Shown in pieces: positions 10,679 through 19,823 of a stretch of 64,000 nucleotides of DNA. A program made the position numbers and the translations under genes. Source of the DNA: Brassica napus (Eukaryota > Streptophyta > Magnoliopsida > Brassicales > Brassicaceae); contig NC_063450.1 in the NCBI RefSeq assembly GCF_020379485.1, positions 52,971,374 to 53,035,373 on the forward strand, read 5' to 3'. A model generated the notes under the pieces. That model was not told where the DNA came from. It was given only the letters and a program-made list of their open reading frames with translations, and did not search any database. Position 1 is the first letter of the stretch. Each line of letters opens with the position of its first letter.

Positions 10679-11912
10679 GTGTATATATATATACGCAGAT
10701 GAATAAAACATGTCCATAGAGGACGTACTTGTGTGTTTTTTATCTTTCAAATAATGATTATCATCTACCAGAATATGGTGATTCCTTAACGTTCGTGTGT
10801 TTACGGTTTGTACAATATTTTGTGATGGAATAATACATTTATATAGTTGTTTTATACGTACAATTGCAAAGAAATACATTGCATGCGAACATGCAGGGTC
10901 ATGTGAGTGTATGATCTTCTTTTTGCCTTTAAATAGACCTCAGTCAAAATTTCATAAGACACAGAAAATGTAGAATTTACAAATACTAGAACTAATGATG
11001 TCTAGAAAACATGAGATACCAAGCCTGGAATGTTTATCTGTATTTACATTTGCTGTTGGTTTTATAGAAAAGTCTATATGTTCATCTGATTCGAACTATA
11101 ACTTTAACACATATATATTAAGCAAAAATAATGTTAATTGTGGACGCAAATGCAAGTTGTGTAGAACCGTTTCAGAAATTTCTTATAGATTTTAAGACTT
11201 ATGTTTGAGCTTACCATTAACCCAATAACTCTTTATATATTATAAGGAATCGACAAAAAGATTTAACCCTAAATCCTTTGGTTACAACTTACAAATTAAT
11301 GATTTATATTGGTACCAGTCCATGAATCGGAGGGAAGCGCCGATGTGTCCTCCTTCGGTTTGGGCTGGTTTTCTTGACCGATTCTTACGAACTAACGTAA
11401 TTTTCTAACCGTTGATTAAAATGACTTCAAACTATATTAAAGTGAAAGCTAACACAATGATTGATATGTCTTGTATACAAAATTTCAGTTTAATCCAATA
11501 ACTAGTAGTCTAATTAATACAACAATATAAATTGTAAGGTATAATTTATAACGTATAAACCCTAAATATATGTGCTCTAAGCATACGTATATTGCCTTAA
11601 TGAACTCACCTAATGTTGGCTTTATCAATTAATGAATGAAAGTTTGTGTTTCAAAAAAAAAAGCATACGTATAAATACAAAAAAGGGAGATTCTCATATA
11701 TATCACACAAAGCAAGTGCAAGCCGTAGCATTGCATTTTTCTTATTCCATTATAAAAACCCACACATATATATGGTACAAAATAGGACTGAACCGGACAA
11801 ACCAATCATTATTAGCTGATGATGAAGATTGGTATAACTGAACAACATAGAAACATAAATTCATGCATGTATAACATATATTTTTCGAAACATTCACACG
11901 TGGGTACTCTTT
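10679..11912. other. Intergenic, PR-1 gene 1 to PR-1 copy 2
   Basis: 3' flank of the gene ending at 10678 and 3' flank of the minus-strand copy ending at 11913. AT-rich, only short chance open frames; nothing recognised. Confidence 0.5.
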
Positions 11913-12403
11913 TCAGTAAGGCCACTCGCCCACAATATTACCTTGAGGATCATAGTTGCAAGCGATGAAGGTTTGACCATTGTCGCAACTCACTTTTGCA
12001 CATCCCAACCTCACCGAGTTTTCCCACACAATCTGAGTATAGTGGCCGCACTGTTTTCCTGAGGCACATGTGTTGGAACCATAATCGTAGTCAGCCTGCT
12101 CGTTCACCCACATGTTAACTGCTTCAACACCTGACATGTCACCACTGCTCCAGGCGATGTTCACTCCATAGGGCCCACTCGAGTGTTCCAAGGCGCAGTC
12201 ACCTCTACGCTGGTTTGCGTAGTCCTGAGCATATGCAGCCACGTCTCGTCCCACGCTAAAGGATCCACCCCAACCGCTGCTCGTGCTTGGTTGTGAGCGT
12301 CCAAAAAGTCTTGTGGGCTGTCTTGGGCTCTTAGGGGAACAATGAAAACAAGGAAAATGGTTGTGGCTAGGATTAGCTTTCGAGATGGGTTAAAGATTTT
12401 CAT
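11913..12403 (-). pseudogene. PR-1-like gene 2, single-base frameshift
   Basis: ATG at 12401-12403 opens a signal peptide ([20 protein letters not shown]) and the start of a CAP domain ([19 protein letters not shown]). The frame then shifts at about 12240-12245 and the rest of the domain continues in another frame: [59 protein letters not shown], stop. Against copy 4 at the same point (AAGAGGGTGGCTGCA there, GAGACG-TGGCTGCA here) one G is missing. Everything else is intact, so the lesion is recent or a sequence error. The minus-strand TATA (CTATATAACTTCGC, about 12468-12481) is present. It pairs head to head with the gene at 13230. Confidence 0.88.
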
Positions 12404-12462
12404 CTTGTTTCTTTTTGACGATTAGATTGGATGAGTAATTAAGTTTGTGGATTAGAAGTGAA

Positions 12463-12960
12463 GATTGAAGCGAAGTTATATAGTAGTTGGCATGGTTACT
12501 TGTTGAACGTTTTTAATTTTCCAAATTAATCACTTGGATTTTTATATTGTTAACTGATTTACCACTAAACATAAATAATTTACCACTAAACATAAAATAG
12601 TTGGCAATTGATTAAGAATACATATTAGAAACTTCAGAGTAATTGGACATGAATCATTCTAGAACATATGATAGCTAGTGAAATTTGAATACAAACATGT
12701 GTTGATGTTGCTTTGCATTTCCAGATGATTCGTTGATCTACATTGACTAGCTACATTTTCTAGGGAGATTAATCATGTCCAATTACGCTGAACTTCCTGA
12801 TATATATTTTCTTAACCAATTGGCCAACTATAATAGACCGAAGGCGAAATACTTTTCTAATTCCTAGTTTTTAAATTAATTATATATATTTCGTGGTAAA
12901 TCAGTTAACAATATAAAAATTACAAGTAATTAATTTGGAAAACTAAAAAACGTTCAACGT
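12463..12960. repeat. Large imperfect palindrome between the divergent PR-1 copies
   Basis: The left arm (about 12463-12720) and right arm (about 12740-12960) are inverted copies. Examples: GTTAACTGATTTACCAC near 12550 against GTGGTAAATCAGTTAAC near 12895; GTAATTGGACATGAAT near 12641 against ATCATGTCCAATTACG near 12771; CCAAATTAATCACTTGG against its counterpart at about 12925. With the PR-1 genes themselves this makes a head-to-head inverted duplication centred near 12730. A 22-base tandem repeat containing TTTACCACTAAACATAAA lies at about 12556-12600. Confidence 0.75.
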
Positions 12961-13147
12961 AAATTACCTTGAGGATCATAGTTGCAAGTAATGAAGGTTT
13001 GACCATTGTCGCATCTCACTTTTGCACATCCCATCCTCACCGAGTTTTTCCACACAATCTGAGTATAGTGGACACATTGTTTTCCCGAGGCACACGTGTT
13101 GGAACCATAACCATAGTCAGCCTGCTCGCTCAGGCACAAGTATCCAT
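12961..13147 (-). pseudogene. Antisense PR-1 C-terminal fragment inserted in the promoter of PR-1 copy 4
   Basis: Minus-strand reading gives [34 protein letters not shown] and TCNYDPQGN, the last third of a CAP domain without start or stop. It interrupts the inverted arm: the counterpart promoter reads GTTCAACAAGTAACCATGCC, whereas here GTTCAAC and AAGTATCCATGCC are separated by this fragment. Its sequence matches 13547-13719 in reverse orientation more closely than copy 2. It is a duplicated, inverted piece and not a gene. Confidence 0.8.
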
Positions 13148-13161
13148 GCCAAGTTGCCAAC

Positions 13162-13172
13162 TACTATATAAC
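13162..13172 (+). promoter_or_regulatory. TATA region of PR-1 copy 4
   Basis: CTACTATATAACTTCGC matches the TATA region of copy 2 (its inverted partner) and lies about 60 bases before the ATG at 13230. Confidence 0.55.
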
Positions 13173-13229
13173 TTCGCTTCAATCTTCAGTTCTAATCCAC
13201 AAATACTCTAATCGTCAAAAAGAAACAAG

Positions 13230-13738
13230 ATGGATATCTTTAACCCATCTCAAAACCTAGTCCTAGCCACAACCATTTTCCTAGTTTTCATTATTCCTTT
13301 AAGAGTTAAAATTTAAGAACTCAAGACAGCCCACAAGACTTTTTGGCCGCTCACAACCAAGCATGAGCAGCGGTTGGGGTGGAACCTTTAAGGTGGCACA
13401 AGAGGGTGGCTGCATATGCTCGTGACTACGCAAACCAGCGTAGAGGTGACTGCGCCTTGGAACACTCGAGTGGGCCCTATGGAGACAACATCGCCTGGAG
13501 CAGTGGTGACATGTCAGGTATTGAAGTAGTTAACATGTGAGTGAACGAGCAGGCTGACTATGATTATGGTTCCAACACATGTGCCTCGGGAAAACAATGT
13601 ACACTATACTCAGATTGTGTGGAAAAACTCGGTGAGGATGGGATGTGCAAAAGTGAGATGCGACAATGGTCAAACCTTCATTACTTGCATTGCAACTATG
13701 ACCCTCAAGGTAATTTTGTGGGCGAGTGGCCTTACTAA
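13230..13738 (+). pseudogene. PR-1-like gene 4, multiply broken
   Basis: ATG at 13230 and a signal peptide like that of copy 2 ([20 protein letters not shown]) are followed within 30 codons by a stop (AAAATTTAAG). Further lesions: the MWVNE tryptophan codon is TGA at about 13537, a 2-base loss destroys the CGHYTQ signature near 13598-13603 (AATGTACACTATACTC), and extra bases disturb the CNYDP segment near 13688. The C-terminal coding end (GEWPY, stop at 13736-13738) is still recognisable. Clearly non-functional as a CAP protein, although its promoter is largely present. Confidence 0.9.
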
Positions 13739-13998
13739 AAATAGTACCTAAGTCTGAATGTTTCGATAAGTATATGTTATATACATGTGTGTATTATATT
13801 TTCTATGTTGTTCAGTTTTATCAAATCTTCATCATCAGCTAATAATGTTCCGTCTGGGTCAGTCCGCTTTTGTGCCATACATGGATTTTATAATGGAATA
13901 AAAAAAATGCAATGCACTGCTGCGGCTTGCACTTGCTTTGTGTGACATATGAAAATATTTATTTTGTATGTATACATACATACCTGATACCTGTGTTA
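13739..13998. other. 3' flank of PR-1 copy 4
   Basis: AT-rich, related to the sequence downstream of copy 2 (for example ATCTTCATCATCAGCTAATAAT, reverse complement near 11808-11828), so the inverted duplication extends beyond the coding regions. Confidence 0.5.
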
Positions 13999-14249
13999 GG
14001 GCATCTCCATCCTTACTCCATTTTTTCTCTAAAATGGAGTAAAAGTGATTATGGAGTAAAGAATGCTCCAACCCAACTCCATATCTCACTCCATAATGAA
14101 GTTTACTCTATAAATGGAGTAATCTATTTTTTTTTTGTTCATCACTCCATTATAGAGTGGGAAATGGAATAGGATTAGAGCAATTTTACTCCATTTTCAA
14201 TTTTACTCCATTTTGTAGGAAAAAATGGTGTTTTACATTGGAGATGCTC
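13999..14249. mobile_element. Tourist/Harbinger-like MITE, 251 bp, TTA target duplication
   Basis: The left end GGGCATCTCCATCC and right end (reverse complement GAGCATCTCCAATG) form terminal inverted repeats, flanked by TTA at 13996-13998 and 14250-14252. The interior is built from many ACTCCAT / ATGGAGT motifs in both orientations, giving strong self-complementarity. No coding capacity. TTA duplication plus G-rich ends suggests a PIF/Harbinger derivative. Confidence 0.8.
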
Positions 14250-14252
14250 TTA

Positions 14253-14571
14253 GAGCACATATAGTTAGGGTTTTATATCTTACATTTAATATTTTGTATT
14301 TAATTGGAAAATAACAATGCGTATTTTTTTTTTTCAAAATCCCTTGTATACGTGAAATTTTGGAAAGTGCCCTTATTAGTGCCTTTGGATCCTTTCATGT
14401 TGAACGGAAAGACTCTTAAGTCATATACTATCTTAGTATCTTCACTACTTCAAATTAAGATTCTTATTAAAATGGAAACTGTTGAAGTTTAGGGAATTGG
14501 TTTTATAATCATTTAACACTCATTTTGAGATTTGATTTACATGCTATAGACATACATGCTATAATATATTC
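14253..14571. other. Intergenic between two MITEs
   Basis: AT-rich; its last 45 bases belong to the repeat family of 6790 and 8438. Nothing else recognised. Confidence 0.5.
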
Positions 14572-14574
14572 TTA

Positions 14575-15191
14575 GGGTCTGACTGGTTCAAACGCAGCGG
14601 TTGCGGTTGCGGTTGCGGGAGTTTGTGGATGCGGGCGGTTGCGGTTTCTAGCGGTTTTAAGAGATTTATACGACTGGAACTGCGGTTAAAAATTGGTGTG
14701 TTTGCGGATGACTTATGACTGGTTAACTACCAAATACGGTAATAGTCAAATAATAAATTAACAATATTTAAATTTAATATAATTATAAAAATATCAAAAA
14801 TCATAAAATTATAATAAATATAAAATTTCTATTTAGAAAGTTATAATTTTAATTTTTGAAAATTTATTGAAATTGTTTTTATTATAAAATTTTATAATAT
14901 TAATTAAAATATAATAGATATATTTTAATATTTTCATAATTTCAATTTTAAATTTTTTATTAAATATTTTTACTTTTGTATATATATTGTTTTTAAAAAA
15001 ATAAAATTTTTTTACCCTCCCGCAACCCCCGCAACCGCAAACGCTAGCTGGAGCCAGCTTTTGAATTTATGAGATTCAGAGCGGTTTGAGGCGGTTTAAA
15101 GCGATTTGAGTGATTGTTGCAAACCGCCGACAACCGCTACCAACCGCAAAAGCTGCGTTTGCGGGTGGTAGCGGGAAAACCAGTTGCCCCC
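14575..15191. mobile_element. MITE, 617 bp, GC-rich subterminal GCGGTT arrays, TTA target duplication
   Basis: The left end is GGGTCTGACTGGTTC; the reverse complement of the right end is GGGGGCAACTGGTTT. TTA flanks both sides (14572-14574 and 15192-15194). Both ends carry arrays of GCGGTT / AACCGC (for example GCGGTTGCGGTTGCGGTTGC at about 14597), with a 300-base AT-rich core. The element splits a dispersed repeat: without it, ATAATATATTC-TTA-GACTACATAC aligns with the uninterrupted copies at 6837 and 8480. A non-autonomous Harbinger-type element is the best fit. Confidence 0.82.
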
Positions 15192-15194
15192 TTA

Positions 15195-15896
15195 GACTAC
15201 ATACTTTTCTCGTTCTCTTTTTTTTTTTTTTTTTTAATATTTAGTTCTGGCCGAACCATAAGTCCATAACTATCCCATAACCCTTAGCTATTCGAGACAT
15301 AGGCGATAAATTGAAGAAATTAAAATGTTGAACCAAAAATAGAAATCATTAGCTTTTTTTTTTTTTTGGAAGACAAACTTTCATTCATATTCTATCTTCT
15401 TCAATACAATAGAAAGAGGTAATTATTCATCCTTTTTGGCAATAAGCATAAAAACAACAAATAAATCAGCTAAGGAAGATAGGTCTTCAGATGAAGATGA
15501 CAGCGAATTCGAGATGAAGCTATTCAAGACATAGGCGATAAATTGAATAAACTGCTGAACCAAAATACAAGTCATTAGCTTTTCTTATAATATCTAATGC
15601 ACAGAAGAAACTAATAACTATAAAGATATTGTTTCATCATCTTTAGCCGTCCATGATACGGTGACAGTCATCACTATCAGCTCTATGAACATGCCATCCT
15701 TTTTGCACACCTAAACCCCTAAATAACGTGCGTACACCATTTCACAATGTTGGAAACTGTTTAAATATAAGTTCTAGTCAAACTTACTTGAAAACGTGAC
15801 AACAACTAGGCCATAAACTATCATTTATATATATATATAATATATATATATATATACATGTAATTCTGTAAACTTTTTATAAGTAGCATCACAAAC
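15195..15896 (+). repeat. Second copy of the 6780-7345 promoter repeat, upstream of PR-1 gene 5
   Basis: Related block by block to 6780-7345, with an extra internal duplication here: AGACATAGGCGATAAATTGA occurs at about 15295 and again near 15528, separated by a T-rich tract and about 150 bases. It probably contains the promoter of the gene at 15958. Confidence 0.7.
15826..15857 (+). promoter_or_regulatory. (TA)n tract acting as probable TATA region of PR-1 gene 5
   Basis: A TA dinucleotide tract about 100-130 bases before the ATG at 15958. The copy at 7300 lacks the expansion (ATTTATATACATG), so the tract expanded after duplication. Confidence 0.5.
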
Positions 15897-15957
15897 ACAC
15901 AAGAAACTCATCTTGTTCCATACATACTTTACGAAACAAAGAACAAAGTCATTGAAA

Positions 15958-16476
15958 ATGTTTCGTAAGGTCTCTATAGAATCCTTGCTTCTCTTACTTC
16001 TCATCAACTACTTGACTCAAATCGATGTTTCTTTCGCACAATATTCTCAGTATTCGCAGTCCCATGACTCTCCTGACAACTACCTCAGACCACACAACGT
16101 AGCCCGAGCCTTGGTCAGAGTCAATCCTCTACGATGGGACTTCGGCCTAGCCACTGTGGCTCAGGACTACGCAAACCAACTAGCAGCCGGTCCATGCAGC
16201 CTCGAGCATTCATCTGGACCATATGGAGAGAACCTTGCAATGGGCAGCGGAGACATGTCAGCGGCTCAGGCTGTTGCGATGTGGATAGATGAAAAGTCGT
16301 ATTATGACTATTACTCAAACTCGTGCCACGGATCGGCTTGTGGGCACTACACGCAGGTCGTGTGGCGTGGCTCTGCTCGGCTCGGTTGTGGTAAGGGTAT
16401 GTGTGCCAATGGTGCAAGCATTATCGTGTGTAACTATGACCCTGCGGGCAATTATATTGGAACTAAACCATATTGA
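15958..16476 (+). CDS. PR-1-like CAP-domain secreted protein (intact, second type)
   Basis: Single exon, 172 residues. The ATG at 15958 (GAAAATGTTTCG) precedes a signal peptide (MFRKVSIESLLLLLLINYLT) and a Tyr/Ser/Gln-rich linker (AQYSQYSQSHDS) not present in gene 1. The CAP domain is complete: [73 protein letters not shown]. All six cysteines and the GHYTQVVW signature are present. The C-terminal 11 residues, PAGNYIGTKPY, fit the CAPE pattern with a sequence distinct from gene 1. Expected to be apoplastic. At4g33730-like by position; orthology is inference. Confidence 0.93.
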   Translation: MFRKVSIESLLLLLLINYLTQIDVSFAQYSQYSQSHDSPDNYLRPHNVARALVRVNPLRWDFGLATVAQDYANQLAAGPCSLEHSSGPYGENLAMGSGDMSAAQAVAMWIDEKSYYDYYSNSCHGSACGHYTQVVWRGSARLGCGKGMCANGASIIVCNYDPAGNYIGTKPY

Positions 16477-17456
16477 TTTCAAACTGAATTGATGAATGTG
16501 TAAAAGGAATGTCCTGTTACTTTATTTTGTCTAGATTTCAGTACATGAGAAAACATTACTTGTTTTTCAATGAAATTATCTAAATTTATTAGCATATATA
16601 ACCATATGTATTTCTTTGGTTTTGTTTCTTTAGCTAAACCATTGGTTTAGTTGTGATTTAGTCTCCTTTAACTGAACCGCTTATGTATAAATACACTACC
16701 AGTGTATACTTTCTATGGTTAATGAGAAAGTTTATTTTCATCAGCTTCTTTCTTCAATAAAATTCAAAGTGTTAAGCGACGTATATTTTGAGTGTATGAT
16801 CGAATGATGATAAGCTTTCAATATACGATGAATGTTCAAACAATGTATAAGAATGTTTTTTTAATAGAAAAATAGGTAGAGGAAACTTGTCGTGGATATT
16901 TTCTAATTCTTGGTTTTTGGTTGGCCAATCCAAGATAGGTTTGATTTGAGAAAGAAGTAGTGTAATTCGATCTCATCCGACTCGGACACAACCGGTTTTA
17001 TAGAGCTTTTTGGGTCAAAATAGAGCTTTTATCTTCGAATTTTGCTAAAATATTTACAGAAATGTAAAATATTATGGTTATCAATAGGCCCAATAATTCA
17101 AATTAAGAGAACTAAATTATTAAGAGAACTAAATTCAAATAAGCCCAATTATGAGTCCAAAACAGCATAGCTTAGGGAGCAATGAATATGATGGCCAACC
17201 AACGACCCAATTGAAGGGAAGTATTTTCAGTGTCTCTAAAATCATTTTAATTTTATATTTTCAAAAGTTAAAAGTTTATCATATTAGACATTCAAGTTTT
17301 AATTTTCCATTTTTCTATATTTACTATATTGATTAATTTTTTAGTTACAATTTTTATTTATTTATCAAGTATTTTATTTATAAAGTTTTTTTTCAAAATA
17401 AATCAAAACCGAAAACTTAATAAATTACTATCTAAAAATGTTTAATTTTCATCTAA
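16477..17456. other. Intergenic, nothing recognised
   Basis: 3' flank of the PR-1 gene 5 followed by AT-rich sequence without convincing coding potential. Confidence 0.5.
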
Positions 17457-17755
17457 GAGCTTTATAATACATAAATATTTATTATCTTTTAACTTTTAAC
17501 ATACTCGGACATAATACATGGAAAATTAGATTTAGTGAAAACTAAAACACATATCGATATTGAAAATAAAATGTGAAAATTTACATTTCATAAGTACTAT
17601 AACCTACAGAAACAGTGCAAAGATCCAAGAAAATTCTAAACTCAATAAGGCAAAATAATTTCTGATCTACAAAAATGCAAAACAAATTAATTTGGTAATC
17701 TTAGAAAAGCATTAGTATACCTTATAGCTTTGGATTTTCAATTAGGCGAAAATTA
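17457..17755. repeat. Direct repeat unit, copy 1
   Basis: About 300 bases resembling 18019-18327 throughout (TTTATAATACxTAAATATT, AACATACTCGxACATAATAC, CATTAGTATACCTTATA, CAATTAGGCG). The two copies are in the same orientation about 562 bases apart. The T-run spacing and CATTAGTATACC could suggest former intron or 3' sequence, but no gene was recognised. Confidence 0.75.
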
Positions 17756-18018
17756 AAAAAAAAAGATAAATTTCTTTTGGATTATAACCATCATTAGTAT
17801 ACCTTCACTCTTTGTTTTAAGAAAGCCATCGAGCCTCTCCCTCTCACTCTGTGATGCATTTACATCAAACAATATTCTTTCAGCTTGCATGTTCCAGTTT
17901 GATTAGAGAAATACCATACTGATAGAATGAGTCTTCACATTCCATTGCGTATCTACCAAAGTATACAGTTCTACATGCATAGAAAGAAAAGAAAACAGCG
18001 CTAAAAAGGCTTGATTGA

Positions 18019-18327
18019 AGATCTTTATAATACTTAAATATTAATTATCTTTAAAATTTCTTAACATACTCGAACATAATACATGGGAAAATCAGATTTA
18101 GTGATGAAAACTAAAACACATATCAATATTTAAAATGTAATGTGAAAATTTATTTTTCATAAGTAACATAACCTACAAAATAGTGAAAAATCCAAGAAGA
18201 TGCTAAACTCTAGTAAGGAAAAATAATATCTGATCAACAAAAATATGAAACAAATTAATTGTTGACCTTAGAAAAACATTAGTATACCTTATAACCAGCT
18301 TTGAACTTCCAATTAGGCGGGAAAAGG
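18019..18327. repeat. Direct repeat unit, copy 2
   Basis: Partner of 17457-17755, with many substitutions and small indels, so an old duplication. The 260 bases between the copies (17756-18018) are not repeated. Confidence 0.75.
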
Positions 18328-19343
18328 CTGATGTTCTTTTGGTTCTTGAGATTTAGACTAAACTCACTTTTTAAGATATAAGATCTTTCATGTTGGGAAT
18401 GACGATCTTATGCCAATTAATTACATTGTATAAAACATTAGACTTAACCTCTGTAATGCATCTCACCTACATTCTTTAAGCAATGGTTTTATTGGTGCAT
18501 ATTTTCAAATTGAAACATCATATACTCCAACTAATGAATCATAATAGACATTAAACTATGGTTGAATGGCTTGAAGTAGATAAGTTTTTTAAAAAGGGCT
18601 TGAAGTAGACTAATTCTCTTTGTAGAGCAAAGTGGATTTTCACTTTCTATAAAATTCCAAGGAAAACTTATAGTTGTGGAAAACATAGGCAAACGTTTAA
18701 CTTTCATTTGAGAATTCATAAGATATAGCAGTACTAAGTATGTAAACTTGGACTCATTAATTGGAATAAGAAACATATCTGTTAATAAAAAAGAGCATGT
18801 TGGATATTAAAAAAGAAGAAGCAAATATTAGATCATCAAGTGTGTAGTTGTTCAACCAACAAATATGGTTTTAATCCGTTCTATAGTCCACTTTGACAAC
18901 TTGAAGAATGATTCATACACATTAAGTTTTTAAATTGTAGAAACATTATCTTACAAACTGAGCAAGAAACATTATAGTCCCCAGTTTATTTTAGTATTTT
19001 CAGATTAGATTAATTTATTTTTTATTATTATTTTCAGTTTCATGATTAGAACGAGCTATGAAAATTGAGCAAAAAAATAAACTTAAGATTACTTAATTAT
19101 TGCAATAATTTGTTTGATATGAATATAAAAACTGTGAATAATTGGAAATAATTCCCCAAGAATAATTAAAAACAAATGAGGGAATAGACAAATAGTCATC
19201 GCTTCACCCTCTTTGCGTTGTCTGGGCCTTACCTCTGTCCTTCACACTCTTTCCTTCTTCAAAGTTTTTCTCTTTGTTCTCTCACTATAAACTCTTGTAG
19301 ATTTATCGAAGCTCAAACTCTTTTCTCTGTCTCCATCTCTCAG
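18328..19343. other. Intergenic and leader of the acidic membrane protein gene
   Basis: No coding sequence recognised to about 19200. From about 19220 the CT-rich sequence ending CATCTCTCAG/GTAACT at 19343 looks like a first, non-coding exon of the gene at 19824. Confidence 0.5.
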
Positions 19344-19823
19344 GTAACTACTGTCTCTCCAACTCTTATGTACTCTCTTCCTCACAAAACTACAATTTTC
19401 TTGTCTGCTAACTCCGAATCTGATTCTTTTCCTGCATTCATTCTCTTTGTGTGTTCTACGTTATTGCTTTGGTTAGATAAATTTAAGCTCTTTTTAAGAA
19501 ATGGGTTCTTGATTTGACTCCTAAAGATCGAAGCTGTAGTTGGTGTTTCTTTGATTTGTCTACAAATTTTAGGGGTTTTAGGTTCTCAGTTTCAATTTGT
19601 ATAGTTTGGTTTAGTTCCTTTTAAATTTCTACTTACTTTGCATCATGGTTGCAATAAATTTGGTCTTTTTACTTTTCTGCATGTCACAGTTTCTGTTTTT
19701 TCACCACTAGTTCTTGTGAGGTGGTGGTTACTTGTCTTATTCTGTAAAAGCTGTTACCTTTATATTGTCACAGGTTAAAGAACTATTTGTATAGCTGTGA
19801 GAAGACTAAGAGTGTTGTTGAAG

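Noticed and set aside
14597..14620. Telomere-like repeat GGTTGCGGTTGCGG
   Set aside because: The unit is GCGGTT, not TTTAGGG, and it belongs to the subterminal array of the MITE at 14575.
19797..19823. N-terminal extension of the acidic membrane protein
   Set aside because: It would start at GTG; the ATG at 19824 is the first proper start codon after the leader intron.
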